A DNA stretch of 64,000 nucleotides from Crassaminicella indica (GTDB lineage: Bacteria > Bacillota > Clostridia > Peptostreptococcales > Thermotaleaceae), in NCBI RefSeq assembly GCF_019203185.1, contig NZ_CP078093.1, positions 1,461,058 to 1,525,057 of the forward strand. The letters run 5' to 3'. A program made the translations under genes and the position numbers. Shown in pieces: positions 1 through 8,608 of the stretch. The notes below the pieces were generated by a model. The model had not been told where the DNA came from. It searched no databases and saw only the letters and a list, made by a program, of their open reading frames with translations. The first letter of the stretch is position 1; the number at the start of each line of letters is the position of its first letter.

Positions 1-477
1 GTTGGTGAAATTTATACAATAATAGAAGATTTTGCGAATATTGATATAGGAAAAAAATTAAACGAGCTAGGTGTAGTAGTACATAAGTCTCATTCTACTT
101 TCAGATGGCTACTAGAGCATCTATTTTACAATAGCATAGGAGGTACAAGAGAAAAGGATATAAGAAAAGCTGCAAAGCCATATGTGAAAACTATGGTAGG
201 AGGGCATGGAAGAGAAACGATAGGAAATACGATTATTTATGCAAAGGAAGGCTATGATGGTGTAATACAAGTAATGCCTTTTACTTGTATGCCTGAGATT
301 GTTGCGATGAGTTTACTTCCTCAAGTACAAAATGAGCATGATATTCCAGTTATGACACTGATTATTGATGAGATGACAGGAGAAGCAGGATATGTTACAA
401 GGCTTGAGGCATATGTTGATCTATTAAGAAACAGGAGGGAAAAATACAAAAATGAAAAAATGCTATCTTGGCGTTGA
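1..477 (+). CDS. Acyl-CoA dehydratase activase-related protein (HgdB/CoA-activase family), C-terminal part
   Basis: The reading frame is open from base 1, so the 5' end lies outside the window and about 158 residues are visible. The segment with TCMPEIVAMSLLP followed by DIPVMTLIIDEMTGEAGYVTRLEA is typical of the 2-hydroxyacyl-CoA dehydratase component D family, as fused or paired with its activase. It overlaps the next gene by 26 bases, and that gene is an activase, so the two are translationally coupled. In related proteins the pair handles radical dehydration of 2-hydroxyacyl-CoA, but many clostridia carry stand-alone members of unknown substrate, and nothing here fixes the substrate. Confidence 0.75.
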   Translation, partial: VGEIYTIIEDFANIDIGKKLNELGVVVHKSHSTFRWLLEHLFYNSIGGTREKDIRKAAKPYVKTMVGGHGRETIGNTIIYAKEGYDGVIQVMPFTCMPEIVAMSLLPQVQNEHDIPVMTLIIDEMTGEAGYVTRLEAYVDLLRNRREKYKNEKMLSWR

Positions 478-1435
478 TATTGGCTCTGTGAGTACAAATA
501 TTATTGTCATGGATGAAGATGAAAAAGTATTAGACACATTGTATATAAGAACACAAGGAAAGCCTATTGAGACAGTAAAGAAGGGGCTTTCTCAGATGAA
601 GGCAAGACTGGGAAAAGATGTATTAATTTGTGGGGTAGGCACTACTGGAAGTGGTAGAAATCTAGGAGGTATTATTATTGGTGCTGATGCTGTCAAAAAT
701 GAAATCACAGCTCATGGTATTGCAGCACTGCATTTTGTCCCTGATGTAAAAACGATTATAGAAATAGGTGGACAAGATTCTAAAATTATTCTTCTTCGAA
801 ATGGTGTTTTATATGATTTTGCAATGAATACAGTTTGTGCTGCTGGAACAGGTTCATTTTTAGACAGACAGGCAGAAAGATTAGGCATTCCTATAGAAGA
901 ATTTGGAAAGCTTGCACTAAAATCAAAAGCAACTGTAAGAATTGCAGGAAGATGTGCTGTATTTGCAGAATCAGATATGATTCACAAACAACAGCTTGGA
1001 CATAATCAGGAGGATATTATCAATGGCTTATGTGAGGCGCTTGTGAGAAATTACCTTAATAATTTAGGAAAAGGTAAAGAAATTCAATCACCTGTCATAT
1101 TCCAGGGAGGGGTTGCTGCCAATATAGGAATTAGAAAAGCTTTTGAAAGAATATTAGGTTGTGAAGTAATTGTACCGAGGTTTGCAAGCGTAATGGGTGC
1201 AATCGGATCAGCTCTTTTGGCAAAAAAAGAGGTAGCGAAGAAAGGGACAACGAATTTCAAAGGGTTTGAGGTTGCAGACAGCAATTATACCGTAAAGAGC
1301 TTTGAATGTGAACATTGTCCAAATATGTGTGAGGTTGTAGAATTTTATAGAGATGAAATAATTGTTGCAAGATGGGGAGATAAGTGTGGTCGCTGGAGTA
1401 ACATCAATGTGCAAAGTGAGAAATTGGCACAATAA
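452..1435 (+). CDS. Acyl-CoA dehydratase activase (BadF/BcrA/HgdC family ATPase)
   Basis: This 327-residue protein belongs to the ASKHA-fold ATPases that inject an electron into 2-hydroxyacyl-CoA dehydratases or benzoyl-CoA reductases. Visible motifs are the N-terminal phosphate loop GVDIGSVSTN, GVGTTGSGRN, the IGGQDSK segment, CAAGTGSFLD and GRCAVFAESD; the cysteines in the last two are those that hold the bridging 4Fe-4S cluster of the homodimer. A C-terminal CEHCPNMC adds a further possible metal site. The start at 452 has an AGGAGG ribosome site at 434-439 and lies inside the end of the preceding dehydratase-like gene, so the two are an operon. A hairpin terminator follows. Confidence 0.85.
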   Translation: MKKCYLGVDIGSVSTNIIVMDEDEKVLDTLYIRTQGKPIETVKKGLSQMKARLGKDVLICGVGTTGSGRNLGGIIIGADAVKNEITAHGIAALHFVPDVKTIIEIGGQDSKIILLRNGVLYDFAMNTVCAAGTGSFLDRQAERLGIPIEEFGKLALKSKATVRIAGRCAVFAESDMIHKQQLGHNQEDIINGLCEALVRNYLNNLGKGKEIQSPVIFQGGVAANIGIRKAFERILGCEVIVPRFASVMGAIGSALLAKKEVAKKGTTNFKGFEVADSNYTVKSFECEHCPNMCEVVEFYRDEIIVARWGDKCGRWSNINVQSEKLAQ

Positions 1436-1441
1436 ATGCTT

Positions 1442-1493
1442 ATAAAAATAGCTTCGAGAAAGCTGGTGTGTTTTCTTGAAGCTATTTTTTATA
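1442..1493. terminator. Bidirectional terminator between the activase gene and pyrB
   Basis: The arm AAAATAGCTTC at 1445-1455 pairs with GAAGCTATTTT at 1478-1488, and both sides carry T or A runs. The flanking genes converge, so it can serve both strands. Confidence 0.8.
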
Positions 1494-1507
1494 AGCATCT
1501 AGTATGA

Positions 1508-2428
1508 TCAACCCACATTCAGTAATTTTGTAATGAGTGCCATTCGAACATATACACCAAGCTTTGCTTGTTCAAAATATACAGCACGCGGATCTTTATC
1601 TAATTCATAAGCTATTTCATCGACTCTAGGAAGTGGATGCATAATGATCATGTCTTTTTTTGCATTTTTAATTTGTTGAGAATTTAAAATATAAGAACCC
1701 TTTAGCCTGTTATAGTCAGCTTCGTTGAGAAAACGCTCCTTTTGTATTCTTGTCATATATAATATATCTATTTCATCAATTACTTCTTCTAATGTGCTGA
1801 CTTCCTTTAATAAAACTTTGTTCTGTATAAGCTTTTCTTTGAGTGAATCTGGCAGTGAAAGCTCTTTTGGTGAGATTAAAATAAATTTGTGGAGATTGTA
1901 TCTTGCTAGTGTTCGAATTAAAGAGTGAACAGTTCTTCCAAATTTTAAATCACCACAGAATGCAACAGTTTGATTTTCAAAAGAAGCTTTATACATATGA
2001 ATTGTCAGTAAATCCGTTAATGTCTGTGTTGGATGTTGATGAGCACCGTCTCCTCCGTTAATAATAGGGATATGAGCGTATTTTGAAGCCAGTTTTGGAG
2101 CACCTGCTTTTGGATGTCTGATAACAGCAATATCTGCATAGTTAGATATAACTCTTATTGTATCTGCAATATTCTCTCCCTTTGAAACGGAACTTGTGGA
2201 AGCATCACTAAAGCCTAATACTTGTCCTCCTAATCTTAACATAGCTGATTCAAAACTTAGTCGTGTTCTGGTACTTGGTTCGTAAAAAAGTGTGGCTAAA
2301 ATTTTTCCTGTGCAGATTGAATTATATTTTTCAGGATTGAGATACATTTTTTTTGCTAGTGCTATGAGTGCATCTAGCTCTTTTTTAGTAAAATCCTCAG
2401 GATCGATAAGATGTCTGATTGTTTTCAT
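1508..2428 (-). CDS. pyrB: Aspartate carbamoyltransferase catalytic subunit
   Basis: The 306-residue product joins carbamoyl phosphate and L-aspartate to N-carbamoyl-aspartate, the committed step of pyrimidine synthesis. The carbamoyl-phosphate signature STRTR is at residues 52-56 within [19 protein letters not shown] lies in the middle ([14 protein letters not shown]), and HPLPRVDEI is near the C terminus. Length matches the family. The start at 2428 is preceded by AGGAGGATAAAA. Upstream is a PyrR-type RNA attenuator, so expression should fall when uridine nucleotides are plentiful. No pyrI regulatory chain or other pyr gene is adjacent; the gene stands alone and faces the activase gene. Confidence 0.95.
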   Translation of the reverse strand: MKTIRHLIDPEDFTKKELDALIALAKKMYLNPEKYNSICTGKILATLFYEPSTRTRLSFESAMLRLGGQVLGFSDASTSSVSKGENIADTIRVISNYADIAVIRHPKAGAPKLASKYAHIPIINGGDGAHQHPTQTLTDLLTIHMYKASFENQTVAFCGDLKFGRTVHSLIRTLARYNLHKFILISPKELSLPDSLKEKLIQNKVLLKEVSTLEEVIDEIDILYMTRIQKERFLNEADYNRLKGSYILNSQQIKNAKKDMIIMHPLPRVDEIAYELDKDPRAVYFEQAKLGVYVRMALITKLLNVG

Positions 2429-2470
2429 TTTTATCCTCCTTTTTGGTCTCTCCGAACCAGTTTAAAGGTA

Positions 2471-2560
2471 TTAAAAAACCTTTTAACCATAAGGAAAAAA
2501 GGCACAATAAACTATATCCTTTGCTTGCCTTTTTAACCTCACAGGGTTAAGTTAAAGGTC
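2471..2560 (-). promoter_or_regulatory. PyrR-binding attenuator leader of pyrB
   Basis: On the minus strand the leader holds a hairpin (about 2527-2558) whose loop reads ACCCTGTGAGGTT. This fits the conserved PyrR-binding RNA core CCNGNGAGGY. It is followed by an intrinsic terminator: CCTTTT (2479-2484) and AAAAGG (2497-2502) pair, with a T run on the minus strand at 2471-2478. The arrangement is that of Firmicutes pyr attenuators, in which UMP-bound PyrR favours termination. Confidence 0.8.
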
Positions 2561-2635
2561 TTTTTTATTGTTAATAGGTTATCATATAAGCTTTTTTATG
2601 TCAATGCAAAACTGAGCTTTATGAGAAGGAAAGCT

Positions 2636-3178
2636 TTATGATAAATATGTTGCTAGCATAAAGGTGTCTACAATAACTTCTGCCATTTTCATTACAAGGC
2701 TTAAGCGAATATTGTGGATTGAAAAACAGTCATCCTTGTTGAGTTTATCAACAATTCCAACAATAGACATTTGCCCAACACCAGGTAAATTTTTTCCGAC
2801 ACCCTTTCCTGGAAAAATAGGCCCCCTTTTTATATGGATATTGCCGATGAGTTCTTCACTTCCTAAACAGGCATCTACTGCAATAAAGAATCCATTAGGG
2901 TGTTTACCCTTTATTCTTTCTAAAGATTCCTTAATATTTACTGCATGAATAGGATGATCCAAAGTACCATAAACAGGAAATCTAAAGTTTTTATTTTGAA
3001 GCAGGGTACCAACTAGAGGACCTAAAGTATCACCAATACAGCGATCGGTACCGATGCATATAATGACTGTATTACTTGAAATTTTTTCTTTTATTAATTC
3101 CGATAATATTTGTGAAGCATTTTCATTCGTGTAATGTACGCGTTTTTTATATAGGTATTTATGAAAATCATCCTTCAA
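2636..3178 (-). CDS. yyaC: Spore protease YyaC family protein
   Basis: This 180-residue protein has the YyaC signature CIGTDRCIGDTLGPLVG and the later segment FIAVDACLG, which place it with the fold related to germination protease and hydrogenase maturation peptidases. YyaC is a sporulation-associated protein whose substrate is not well defined. The start is a TTG at 3178, chosen because GGGGGTG (3187-3193) sits eight bases upstream and no ATG fits better. That ribosome site lies inside a hairpin between this gene and the ttcA-like gene upstream on the same strand. Its presence supports a spore-forming host. Confidence 0.85.
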   Translation of the reverse strand: MKDDFHKYLYKKRVHYTNENASQILSELIKEKISSNTVIICIGTDRCIGDTLGPLVGTLLQNKNFRFPVYGTLDHPIHAVNIKESLERIKGKHPNGFFIAVDACLGSEELIGNIHIKRGPIFPGKGVGKNLPGVGQMSIVGIVDKLNKDDCFSIHNIRLSLVMKMAEVIVDTFMLATYLS

Positions 3179-3186
3179 AGAGAAAA

Positions 3187-3220
3187 CACCCCCTTATATG
3201 ATATATATCAAGAGGGGGTG
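3187..3220 (-). promoter_or_regulatory. Hairpin with terminator features that contains the yyaC ribosome site
   Basis: CACCCCCT (3187-3194) pairs with AGGGGGTG (3213-3220) around an AT-rich loop, and on the minus strand the hairpin is followed by TTTT. It can end ttcA transcription. The 3' arm on the minus strand is also the yyaC Shine-Dalgarno, so a read-through transcript would hide it. Confidence 0.6.
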
Positions 3221-3238
3221 AAAAATATGATACAAAAA

Positions 3239-3952
3239 TTATTTTGCCCAAATATTTAACTGTTCTTTATTATTTAATGCTTTAATAATCCGAGCTTTTG
3301 CATTTGGAATATCTTCAGAAATTTGATTTAAAAGGTTTTTCATATATTGTCTTTGTGTTTTTCCGTCTACAGGACAAGGATTTTTCACAACAGGAAGATT
3401 ATGCTTTTTTACAGCCGAAACAATGTCTTCTTCTGATGCATATATAAGAGGTCTGATGATAGTCAGATTTTTTCTATCTAAAAATGTTACAGGATCAAAG
3501 GTACTTATTCTGCTCTCATAAAGCATACTTAAAAATAATGTTTCTACTGCATCATCAGCATGATGTCCTAGTGCAAGCTTTGTTACCCCATGCTCTTTGC
3601 AAATGGTGTGGAGCTTTCCTCTTCTCATTCTAGCACACATGGCACAAGGGTTTTTATCTTTTCTATCTTCAAATATCACTTTTCCGATTTGAGTTGGTTG
3701 AATTATATAAGGGATATTTAGGTCATGACAGAATTTTTTTAAAGGGGTAAGATCAAAATCATTGAAGCCTAAAGTCAATGTAAAAGCTTTTAATTCGTAT
3801 TTTACAGGAGAAAAGTATTGAAAAAGCTTTAAAGAATATAAAAGAGCAGTACTGTCCTTTCCTCCTGAAAGCCCAACTCCTACTATATCTCCATCTTGAA
3901 GCATATGAAACTGTGCTACAGCTTTTTTTACGCATCCTAGTATTTTTTTCAT
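3239..3952 (-). CDS. ttcA: TtcA-family tRNA sulfurtransferase (PP-loop ATPase)
   Basis: The protein (237 residues from this start) belongs to the PP-loop family that adenylates tRNA before thiolation. The SGGKDST loop follows GDIVGVGL near residues 28-40, and a CxxC (NPCAMCARMRRG) plus a later cysteine in NPCPVDG are those that carry the iron-sulfur cluster in TtcA. The frame extends 25 codons further upstream, but the ATG at 3952 is preferred: AAAGAAAGGA lies at 3961-3970 and the family consensus begins at MKKILGCVKKA. Cytosine 32 thiolation is the TtcA reaction; in Firmicutes the exact target of this branch is less certain. Confidence 0.8.
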   Translation of the reverse strand: MKKILGCVKKAVAQFHMLQDGDIVGVGLSGGKDSTALLYSLKLFQYFSPVKYELKAFTLTLGFNDFDLTPLKKFCHDLNIPYIIQPTQIGKVIFEDRKDKNPCAMCARMRRGKLHTICKEHGVTKLALGHHADDAVETLFLSMLYESRISTFDPVTFLDRKNLTIIRPLIYASEEDIVSAVKKHNLPVVKNPCPVDGKTQRQYMKNLLNQISEDIPNAKARIIKALNNKEQLNIWAK

Positions 3953-4211
3953 ATTATAAATCCTTTCTTTTATTATATAACTTATCGAATAACTAAAAAG
4001 TGGAAAGAAGAAAATAAACAACTCCATATAAATAAAATTATATAAAAATCAACAAAAAATACATATTAAGTTATTATTACAAAAATAGTGCTTCATAAAA
4101 GCTATAGCTTGCTATATAATGATTGTAGATATAGATAAACGTATTATTGATTAAAAGATTATTGTGTTTACCGAGAATAAAAAACTATATAGATAGAAGA
4201 GGAAGATTTTT

Positions 4212-4679
4212 ATGGAGCAAATACTTACATATATTTCAAATGAAATAATGGTTTTATTAGTAGCAGCAATGCCTCTGATGGAATTAAGAGGTGCTATTCC
4301 AATAGGGGTATCTTTGGGAATAACACCTCTTCACGCTACAATATTAGGGTTGTTTGGAAGCATGATTCCAGTTCCTTTTTTATTGCTTTTGTTAAAACCT
4401 ATTTTTATAAAAATGAAAAAACATCCTTATTGGAGAAAGCTTGTAGATTGGATTACAAAAAGAACATTAAGAAAGACAGAAAAAGTGCATAAGTATAAAA
4501 GCTTAGGACTTCTATTGTTTGTAGCTGTACCACTGCCTACTACAGGAGTATGGACAGGAGCTATTGCAGCATCACTATTGAATATTCCATTCAAACAAGC
4601 ATTTACTGCTATATTTATGGGCAATACTATTGCAGCGCTGATTATTATGACAATTAGCCATGTGGCTGTAAATTTATAA
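4212..4679 (+). CDS. Small multidrug export protein family (COG2426) membrane protein
   Basis: The 155-residue protein has about four hydrophobic segments and the conserved starting motif AMPLMELRGAIPIGVSLG with a central VPLPTTGVWTG. These match the family annotated as small multidrug efflux proteins, distant relatives of DedA-type membrane proteins. The name rests on weak functional evidence, so transport of drugs should not be assumed. It is a single gene with a possible -10 TATAAT at 4115-4120, followed directly by the metK leader. Confidence 0.7.
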   Translation: MEQILTYISNEIMVLLVAAMPLMELRGAIPIGVSLGITPLHATILGLFGSMIPVPFLLLLLKPIFIKMKKHPYWRKLVDWITKRTLRKTEKVHKYKSLGLLLFVAVPLPTTGVWTGAIAASLLNIPFKQAFTAIFMGNTIAALIIMTISHVAVNL

Positions 4680-4706
4680 AATGAATAATTTTCCAAAACA
4701 AAAAAG

Positions 4707-4734
4707 TTGACATATTTTTTAAATATGATAGAAT
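4707..4734 (+). promoter_or_regulatory. Sigma-A promoter of the metK riboswitch transcript
   Basis: TTGACA at 4707-4712 and TAGAAT at 4729-4734 are 16 bases apart and stand just upstream of the SAM aptamer. Confidence 0.7.
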
Positions 4735-4762
4735 TACCTTGATAAATTAAATATAAATCTTG

Positions 4763-4911
4763 ATGCCTTATCAAGAGTGGAGGAGGGACTAGGCCCTATG
4801 ATTCCCGGCAACCGGTATTTTTACACGGTGCTAAATCCTACAGAATGTAATTTCTGGAAGATGAGGACAAAGAAATTCCAACCTCTTCTTGTGATGAAGA
4901 GGTTTTTTTTA
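4763..4911 (+). promoter_or_regulatory. SAM-I (S-box) riboswitch with expression-platform terminator
   Basis: The aptamer carries the S-box landmarks TTATCAAGAGTGGAGGAGGG, GGCCCTATGA, CCCGGCAACC and the closing GATGAGG (to about 4867). A terminator follows: AACCTCTTC (4880-4888) pairs with GAAGAGGTT and leads into eight T residues. SAM binding is expected to stabilise the terminator and switch off metK. Confidence 0.95.
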
Positions 4912-4961
4912 AACAGATTTTAGGAAATAATAATTATAATAATTATGAAGGAGGTAAAAAA

Positions 4962-6152
4962 ATGGCAAGAAGATTATTTACTTCAGAATCAGTTACAGAA
5001 GGACATCCAGATAAAATATGTGACCAAATTTCAGATGCTATATTAGATGCAATTTTTGAAAAGGACCCTAAAGCTCGTGTTGCAGCAGAAACATCTGTAA
5101 CAACAGGTCTTGTACTTGTAGCAGGAGAGATTACTACAAATTGTTATATAGATATTCCAAAGGTAGTAAGAAAAACAATAAAAGAAATTGGTTATGACAG
5201 AGCAAAATATGGATTTGATTGTGATACTTGTGCAGTGCTTACTTCTATAGATGAGCAATCTCCAGATATTGCTATGGGTGTAGATGAAGCATTAGAAAGA
5301 AAAGAAGGAGCAATGGAAGATGCTGTAGAAGCAATCGGGGCAGGAGATCAAGGGATTATGTTTGGGTTTGCATGTAATGAAACACCAGAGCTTATGCCTA
5401 TGCCTATTGCTCTTGCTCATAAGCTTGCAAGAAGATTAACAGAAGTTAGAAAAAATGGTACACTAGATTATTTGCGTCCAGATGGAAAAACGCAGGTAAC
5501 TGTAGAATATGAAGATGATAAACCTGTAAGAATAGATACTATTGTTATTTCTACACAGCATAGTCCAGAAGTAACAAGAGAGCAAATTGAAAAAGACTTA
5601 ATTGAGCATGTAATCAAAAATATTGTTCCAGCTGAACTATTAGATGAAAAAACAAGATACCTTATAAATCCTACAGGTAGATTTGTTATTGGTGGACCAC
5701 AAGGAGATGCAGGATTAACAGGTAGAAAAATTATCGTAGATACATACGGTGGATATGCAAGACATGGTGGTGGTGCATTTTCAGGAAAAGACCCAACAAA
5801 GGTTGACCGTTCAGCAGCTTATGCAGCAAGATATGTTGCCAAAAATATTGTAGCGGCAGGGCTTGCGGACAAATGTGAAATAGAGCTTGCTTATGCAATC
5901 GGTGTTGCACAGCCTGTATCTATACTTGTAGAAACATTTGGCACAGCTAAAGTATCTGAGGAAAAATTAGAAGAGCTTGTAAGAAAGCACTTTGATTTAA
6001 GACCAGCAGCAATTATTAAAGATTTAGATTTAAGAAGACCAATATATAGACAAACTGCTGCATATGGACATTTCGGCAGAACAGATATCGATCTTCCATG
6101 GGAGAAAACAGATAAGGCTGAAATATTGAAAAAAGAAGCACTAGGTGAATAA
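4962..6152 (+). CDS. metK: S-adenosylmethionine synthase
   Basis: The 396-residue enzyme makes SAM from methionine and ATP. The N-terminal [17 protein letters not shown] holds metal and ATP ligands, [12 protein letters not shown] is the methionine-adenosyltransferase signature, and [19 protein letters not shown] is the phosphate-binding glycine-rich loop. Length is normal for the bacterial enzyme. The start has GGAGG at 4950-4954. The gene is governed by the SAM-I riboswitch immediately upstream, a feedback arrangement common in Firmicutes, and ends at a strong hairpin terminator. Confidence 0.98.
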   Translation: MARRLFTSESVTEGHPDKICDQISDAILDAIFEKDPKARVAAETSVTTGLVLVAGEITTNCYIDIPKVVRKTIKEIGYDRAKYGFDCDTCAVLTSIDEQSPDIAMGVDEALERKEGAMEDAVEAIGAGDQGIMFGFACNETPELMPMPIALAHKLARRLTEVRKNGTLDYLRPDGKTQVTVEYEDDKPVRIDTIVISTQHSPEVTREQIEKDLIEHVIKNIVPAELLDEKTRYLINPTGRFVIGGPQGDAGLTGRKIIVDTYGGYARHGGGAFSGKDPTKVDRSAAYAARYVAKNIVAAGLADKCEIELAYAIGVAQPVSILVETFGTAKVSEEKLEELVRKHFDLRPAAIIKDLDLRRPIYRQTAAYGHFGRTDIDLPWEKTDKAEILKKEALGE

Positions 6153-6153
6153 T

Positions 6154-6192
6154 AAAAAAGATGAGGCGTTTTAAAATGCTTCATCTTTTTTA
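6154..6192 (+). terminator. metK terminator
   Basis: AAAAAGATGA and TCATCTTTTTT form the arms of a hairpin around GGCGTTTTAAAATGCT, ending in a T run. Confidence 0.8.
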
Positions 6193-6393
6193 TTGTTTTA
6201 AAATAATAGCTTTAGTTAAGGATTGAGGAAGAAGCTTTAAGTTGAAGGACAACTAATTATTAGTCGGAGGCTTTAGTAATTATTTTTACGAGAATATGTA
6301 TTGAGTTTTATTAAGTAAAAGTCAACTAAGAGTTAAACGACTTTTTCTTTTTTATTTTATAAATTTTAAAATTTCCATAGACCATGGTATTAA

Positions 6394-6418
6394 GAGGATC
6401 GGTCCTCCACAGGGAGGA
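6394..6418 (+). promoter_or_regulatory. Mutually exclusive hairpins over the sigma-gene ribosome site
   Basis: TCCTCC at 6403-6408 can pair backward with GAGGA at 6394-6398 (loop TCGG) or forward with GGAGGA at 6413-6418 (loop ACAG). The second partner is the ribosome site of the gene starting at 6425. The layout suggests an on/off RNA switch, but no ligand or trigger can be read from the sequence. Confidence 0.45.
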
Positions 6419-6424
6419 AGGTAT

Positions 6425-6709
6425 ATGGAATATAAAATGAAAAAGCTTATCAATATGTGCAAAGCTGGAGATGAAAAAGCAAAAGAAGAGATGCTTAAAA
6501 AGCTAAAGCCTCTGATTTTTGTATCTATTAAGAAATACTATTTTGGGAATGAAGAATGGAATGATTTGCTTCAGGAAGGAGCAGTTAAAATATTAAATGA
6601 AATTGAGCGATTTGATGAGGCAAAGGGAGTACCTTTTTTGGGCTATATAAAGCTACAGCTGAAATTTTTCTATATGGAAAAAAGGAAAAAAGTAAGAAAA
6701 GAAATTTCT
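6425..6709 (+). pseudogene. Sigma-70-family factor, N-terminal half (region 2), interrupted by an IS element
   Basis: The frame encodes region 2 of a small sigma factor: YYFGNEEWNDLLQEGAVKILNEIERFD, then FLGYIKLQLKFFYMEKRKK. After residue 95 the IS element at 6710 interrupts the gene; the residual ORF runs six codons into the IS and stops at 6730. Removing the IS and one copy of the 15-bp duplication joins it in frame with 8297-8578, giving a 188-residue protein with regions 2 and 4, the size of the clostridial toxin/bacteriocin-type and SigO-type small sigma factors. The ribosome site GGGAGGAAGG (6412-6421) is strong. As it stands only a region-2 peptide would be made. Confidence 0.85.
6695..6709 (+). 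repeat. Left target-site duplication of the IS element
   Basis: AGAAAAGAAATTTCT is identical to 8282-8296 on the other side of the element. Its 3' part AGAAATTTCT is a perfect palindrome. Confidence 0.9.
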
Positions 6710-8281
6710 CAGACTGTTGACAAAGTATAAAAAAGCGAGAATTCTTTTTTTTTCAAAAAGGATTTTCGCTTTTTATGTAGAATAAATATATATAGAATAA
6801 TTTCCCGAAGGGACTGATTGTATTGTTAACTAAGAATAATGGATACCAAAATAGAATTGAAACTGTTATGATTGAGAACCTAGTTTCTGAAGATCATTTG
6901 CTTAGAAAAATCAATAAATATATTAACTTTTCATTTATATATGATTTAGTAGAAGATAAGTATTGTTTAGATAATGGAAGACCATCTATTGATCCAGTTG
7001 TTTTATTTAAGATGATGTTTATTGGATATCTTTATGGTATTCGCTCCGAAAGGAGATTAATGGAAGAAATCAAATATAATATTGCTTATAGATGGTTTTT
7101 AGGTTATGGAATTACTGATGAGATTCCTCATCATTCTACTATTAGTCAAAATAGAAGACGTAGATTTACAGGTACTGATATATTTGAAAAAATTTTTTCA
7201 AATATAGTGAAACAAGCAATAGATAATAATTTGGTATTGGGTAAAATACTATACACTGATTCTACTCATCTTAAAGCTAATGCTAATAAAAATAAGTATG
7301 AAGAAAAATATATTAAAGTTGAAGTAAAAGAATATGTTGATGATTTAGAAAATGCAATTAATGAAGATAGAATAAATCATGGTAAAAAACCTCTAAAAAA
7401 AAAGAACATGAGCCAGAAATAAAGAGAATTAAATCTAGCATTACAGATCCTGACAGTGGTTTTATGCATAGAGATAGAAAACCCAAAGGTTTCTTCTATC
7501 TAGAACACAGAACGGTGGATGCAGAGAATAACATTATTACAGGTGTTAATGTTACTCCTGGTAATATTAATGATGCAACACCTTATCTTCAAATATTAGA
7601 TGAACAAATTGAAAAATATGGTTTTGAGGTGAAATTTGTAGGACTTGATGCTGGATATTTTACTGCTCCAATTTGTAAAGGTTTAAATGATAGAAATATA
7701 CAGGGTGCTATAGGTTACAGACTTGGACCACATAAAAAAGGAAAGTTTACAAAAAATAGATTTCAATATGTTGATGAATGGGATGTTATAATGTGCCCAA
7801 ATCTTTATCCAATGCATTATAAAACTACTACCCGTCAGGGTTATAGGGAATATATCAGTGATAAAAATAATTGCTCTGAGTGTCCATATAAAGAAAAATG
7901 CTTATATGATGGTAATGAAACTAGAACAATTAGACTCCATGTATGGGAAAAATATAAAGATAAAGTTAAAAGGTTTACTATGTACGATCAGTTAGGGAAG
8001 CGGATTTACAAGAGAAGAAAAGAAACCGTTGAGCGAAGCTTTGCAGATGCTAAACAACTGCATGGGCTTCGCTATGCCCGCTTTCGCGGAATTGAGAAAG
8101 TCAAAGAACAATGTCTTATGACAGCAGCAGTACAAAATATGAAAAAGATAGCGATGATACTATCATCTCTATCTTTTAATTCTTTTTTGAATGATTATTC
8201 TCATAAAATATTAAGCTACGCTTATTTTATATTTAAAAAAGACAAACCACTGAAATTTTTCAATGGTTTGTCAGCAACCTG
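6710..8281 (+). mobile_element. IS1182-family insertion sequence, complete
   Basis: The 1,572-bp element is bounded by imperfect terminal inverted repeats: CAGACTGTTGACAAA at the left, and the complement of the right end reads CAGGTTGCTGACAAA, with 12 of 15 matching. It carries a left-end hairpin and one transposase in two frames, and it is flanked by a 15-bp direct duplication. IS1182 assignment rests on the transposase type. The insertion splits a sigma-factor gene and leaves the target frame recoverable on exact excision. Confidence 0.88.
6729..6776 (+). terminator. Left-end hairpin of the IS element
   Basis: AAAGCGAGAATTC pairs with GGATTTTCGCTTT, with T runs in the loop and at the end. 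It sits inside the IS before the transposase and should block transcription entering from the sigma-gene promoter. Confidence 0.7.
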
Positions 8282-8282
8282 A
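6823..8282 (+). CDS. IS1182-family DDE transposase in two overlapping frames
   Basis: The first frame (6823-7422) starts at a TTG and holds the N-terminal domain ([16 protein letters not shown]) and the first catalytic Asp in [16 protein letters not shown]. It stops soon after a run of nine A residues at 7395-7403. The -1 frame continues without a break from [20 protein letters not shown] to 8282, with GLDAGYF (second Asp) and [21 protein letters not shown] (catalytic Glu). The run contains A-AAA-AAG in the correct phase for -1 slippage, so the enzyme may be made by programmed frameshifting; a one-base deletion is the alternative. The final TGA uses the last two bases of the IS and the first base of the target. 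Confidence 0.85.
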
Positions 8283-8296
8283 GAAAAGAAATTTCT
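8282..8296 (+). repeat. Right target-site duplication of the IS element
   Basis: An exact copy of 6695-6709, directly after the IS right end. Confidence 0.9.
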
Positions 8297-8578
8297 CTTA
8301 ATAAAGAAATAGATACAGGGGAGGACCATGTATCTTTTATAGATCTATTTGCTAATGAAAAGGTGAATATAGAAGAAGATTTATTAAAATCAGAAAACTA
8401 CTATTTTTTAGAACAAGGATTAAAAGCTCTGACTGAAAAGGAAAAAAGGATTATTGTCCTTTATTATGGGATGAATTTGAATATGAGGCAAATTTCTAAA
8501 GCTTTAGGTGTTCACTATCAGACTGTTGTTAAGACGAAGGAACGAGCATTAGGAAAAATGAAAAATCATTTTTTATAA
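8297..8578 (+). pseudogene. Sigma-70-family factor, C-terminal half (region 4), separated by the IS element
   Basis: The frame continues the codons of the right target duplication and encodes LNKEIDTGEDHVSFIDLFAN and then region 4, LTEKEKRIIVLYYGMNLNMRQISKALGVHYQTVVKTKERAL cut here into its parts: the TEKEKRIIVLYYG helix and the helix-turn-helix MRQISKALGVHYQTVVKT, which would read the -35 element. A GTG at 8363 could start a 71-residue region-4-only protein. The yvrJ gene follows at 31 bases, so the locus looks like a sigma-yvrJ operon similar in content to the Bacillus sigO region. Whether any product is made after the insertion is unknown. Confidence 0.8.
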
Positions 8579-8608
8579 TACTAAAATTTTTTGAAAGGAG
8601 GCGAAAAT

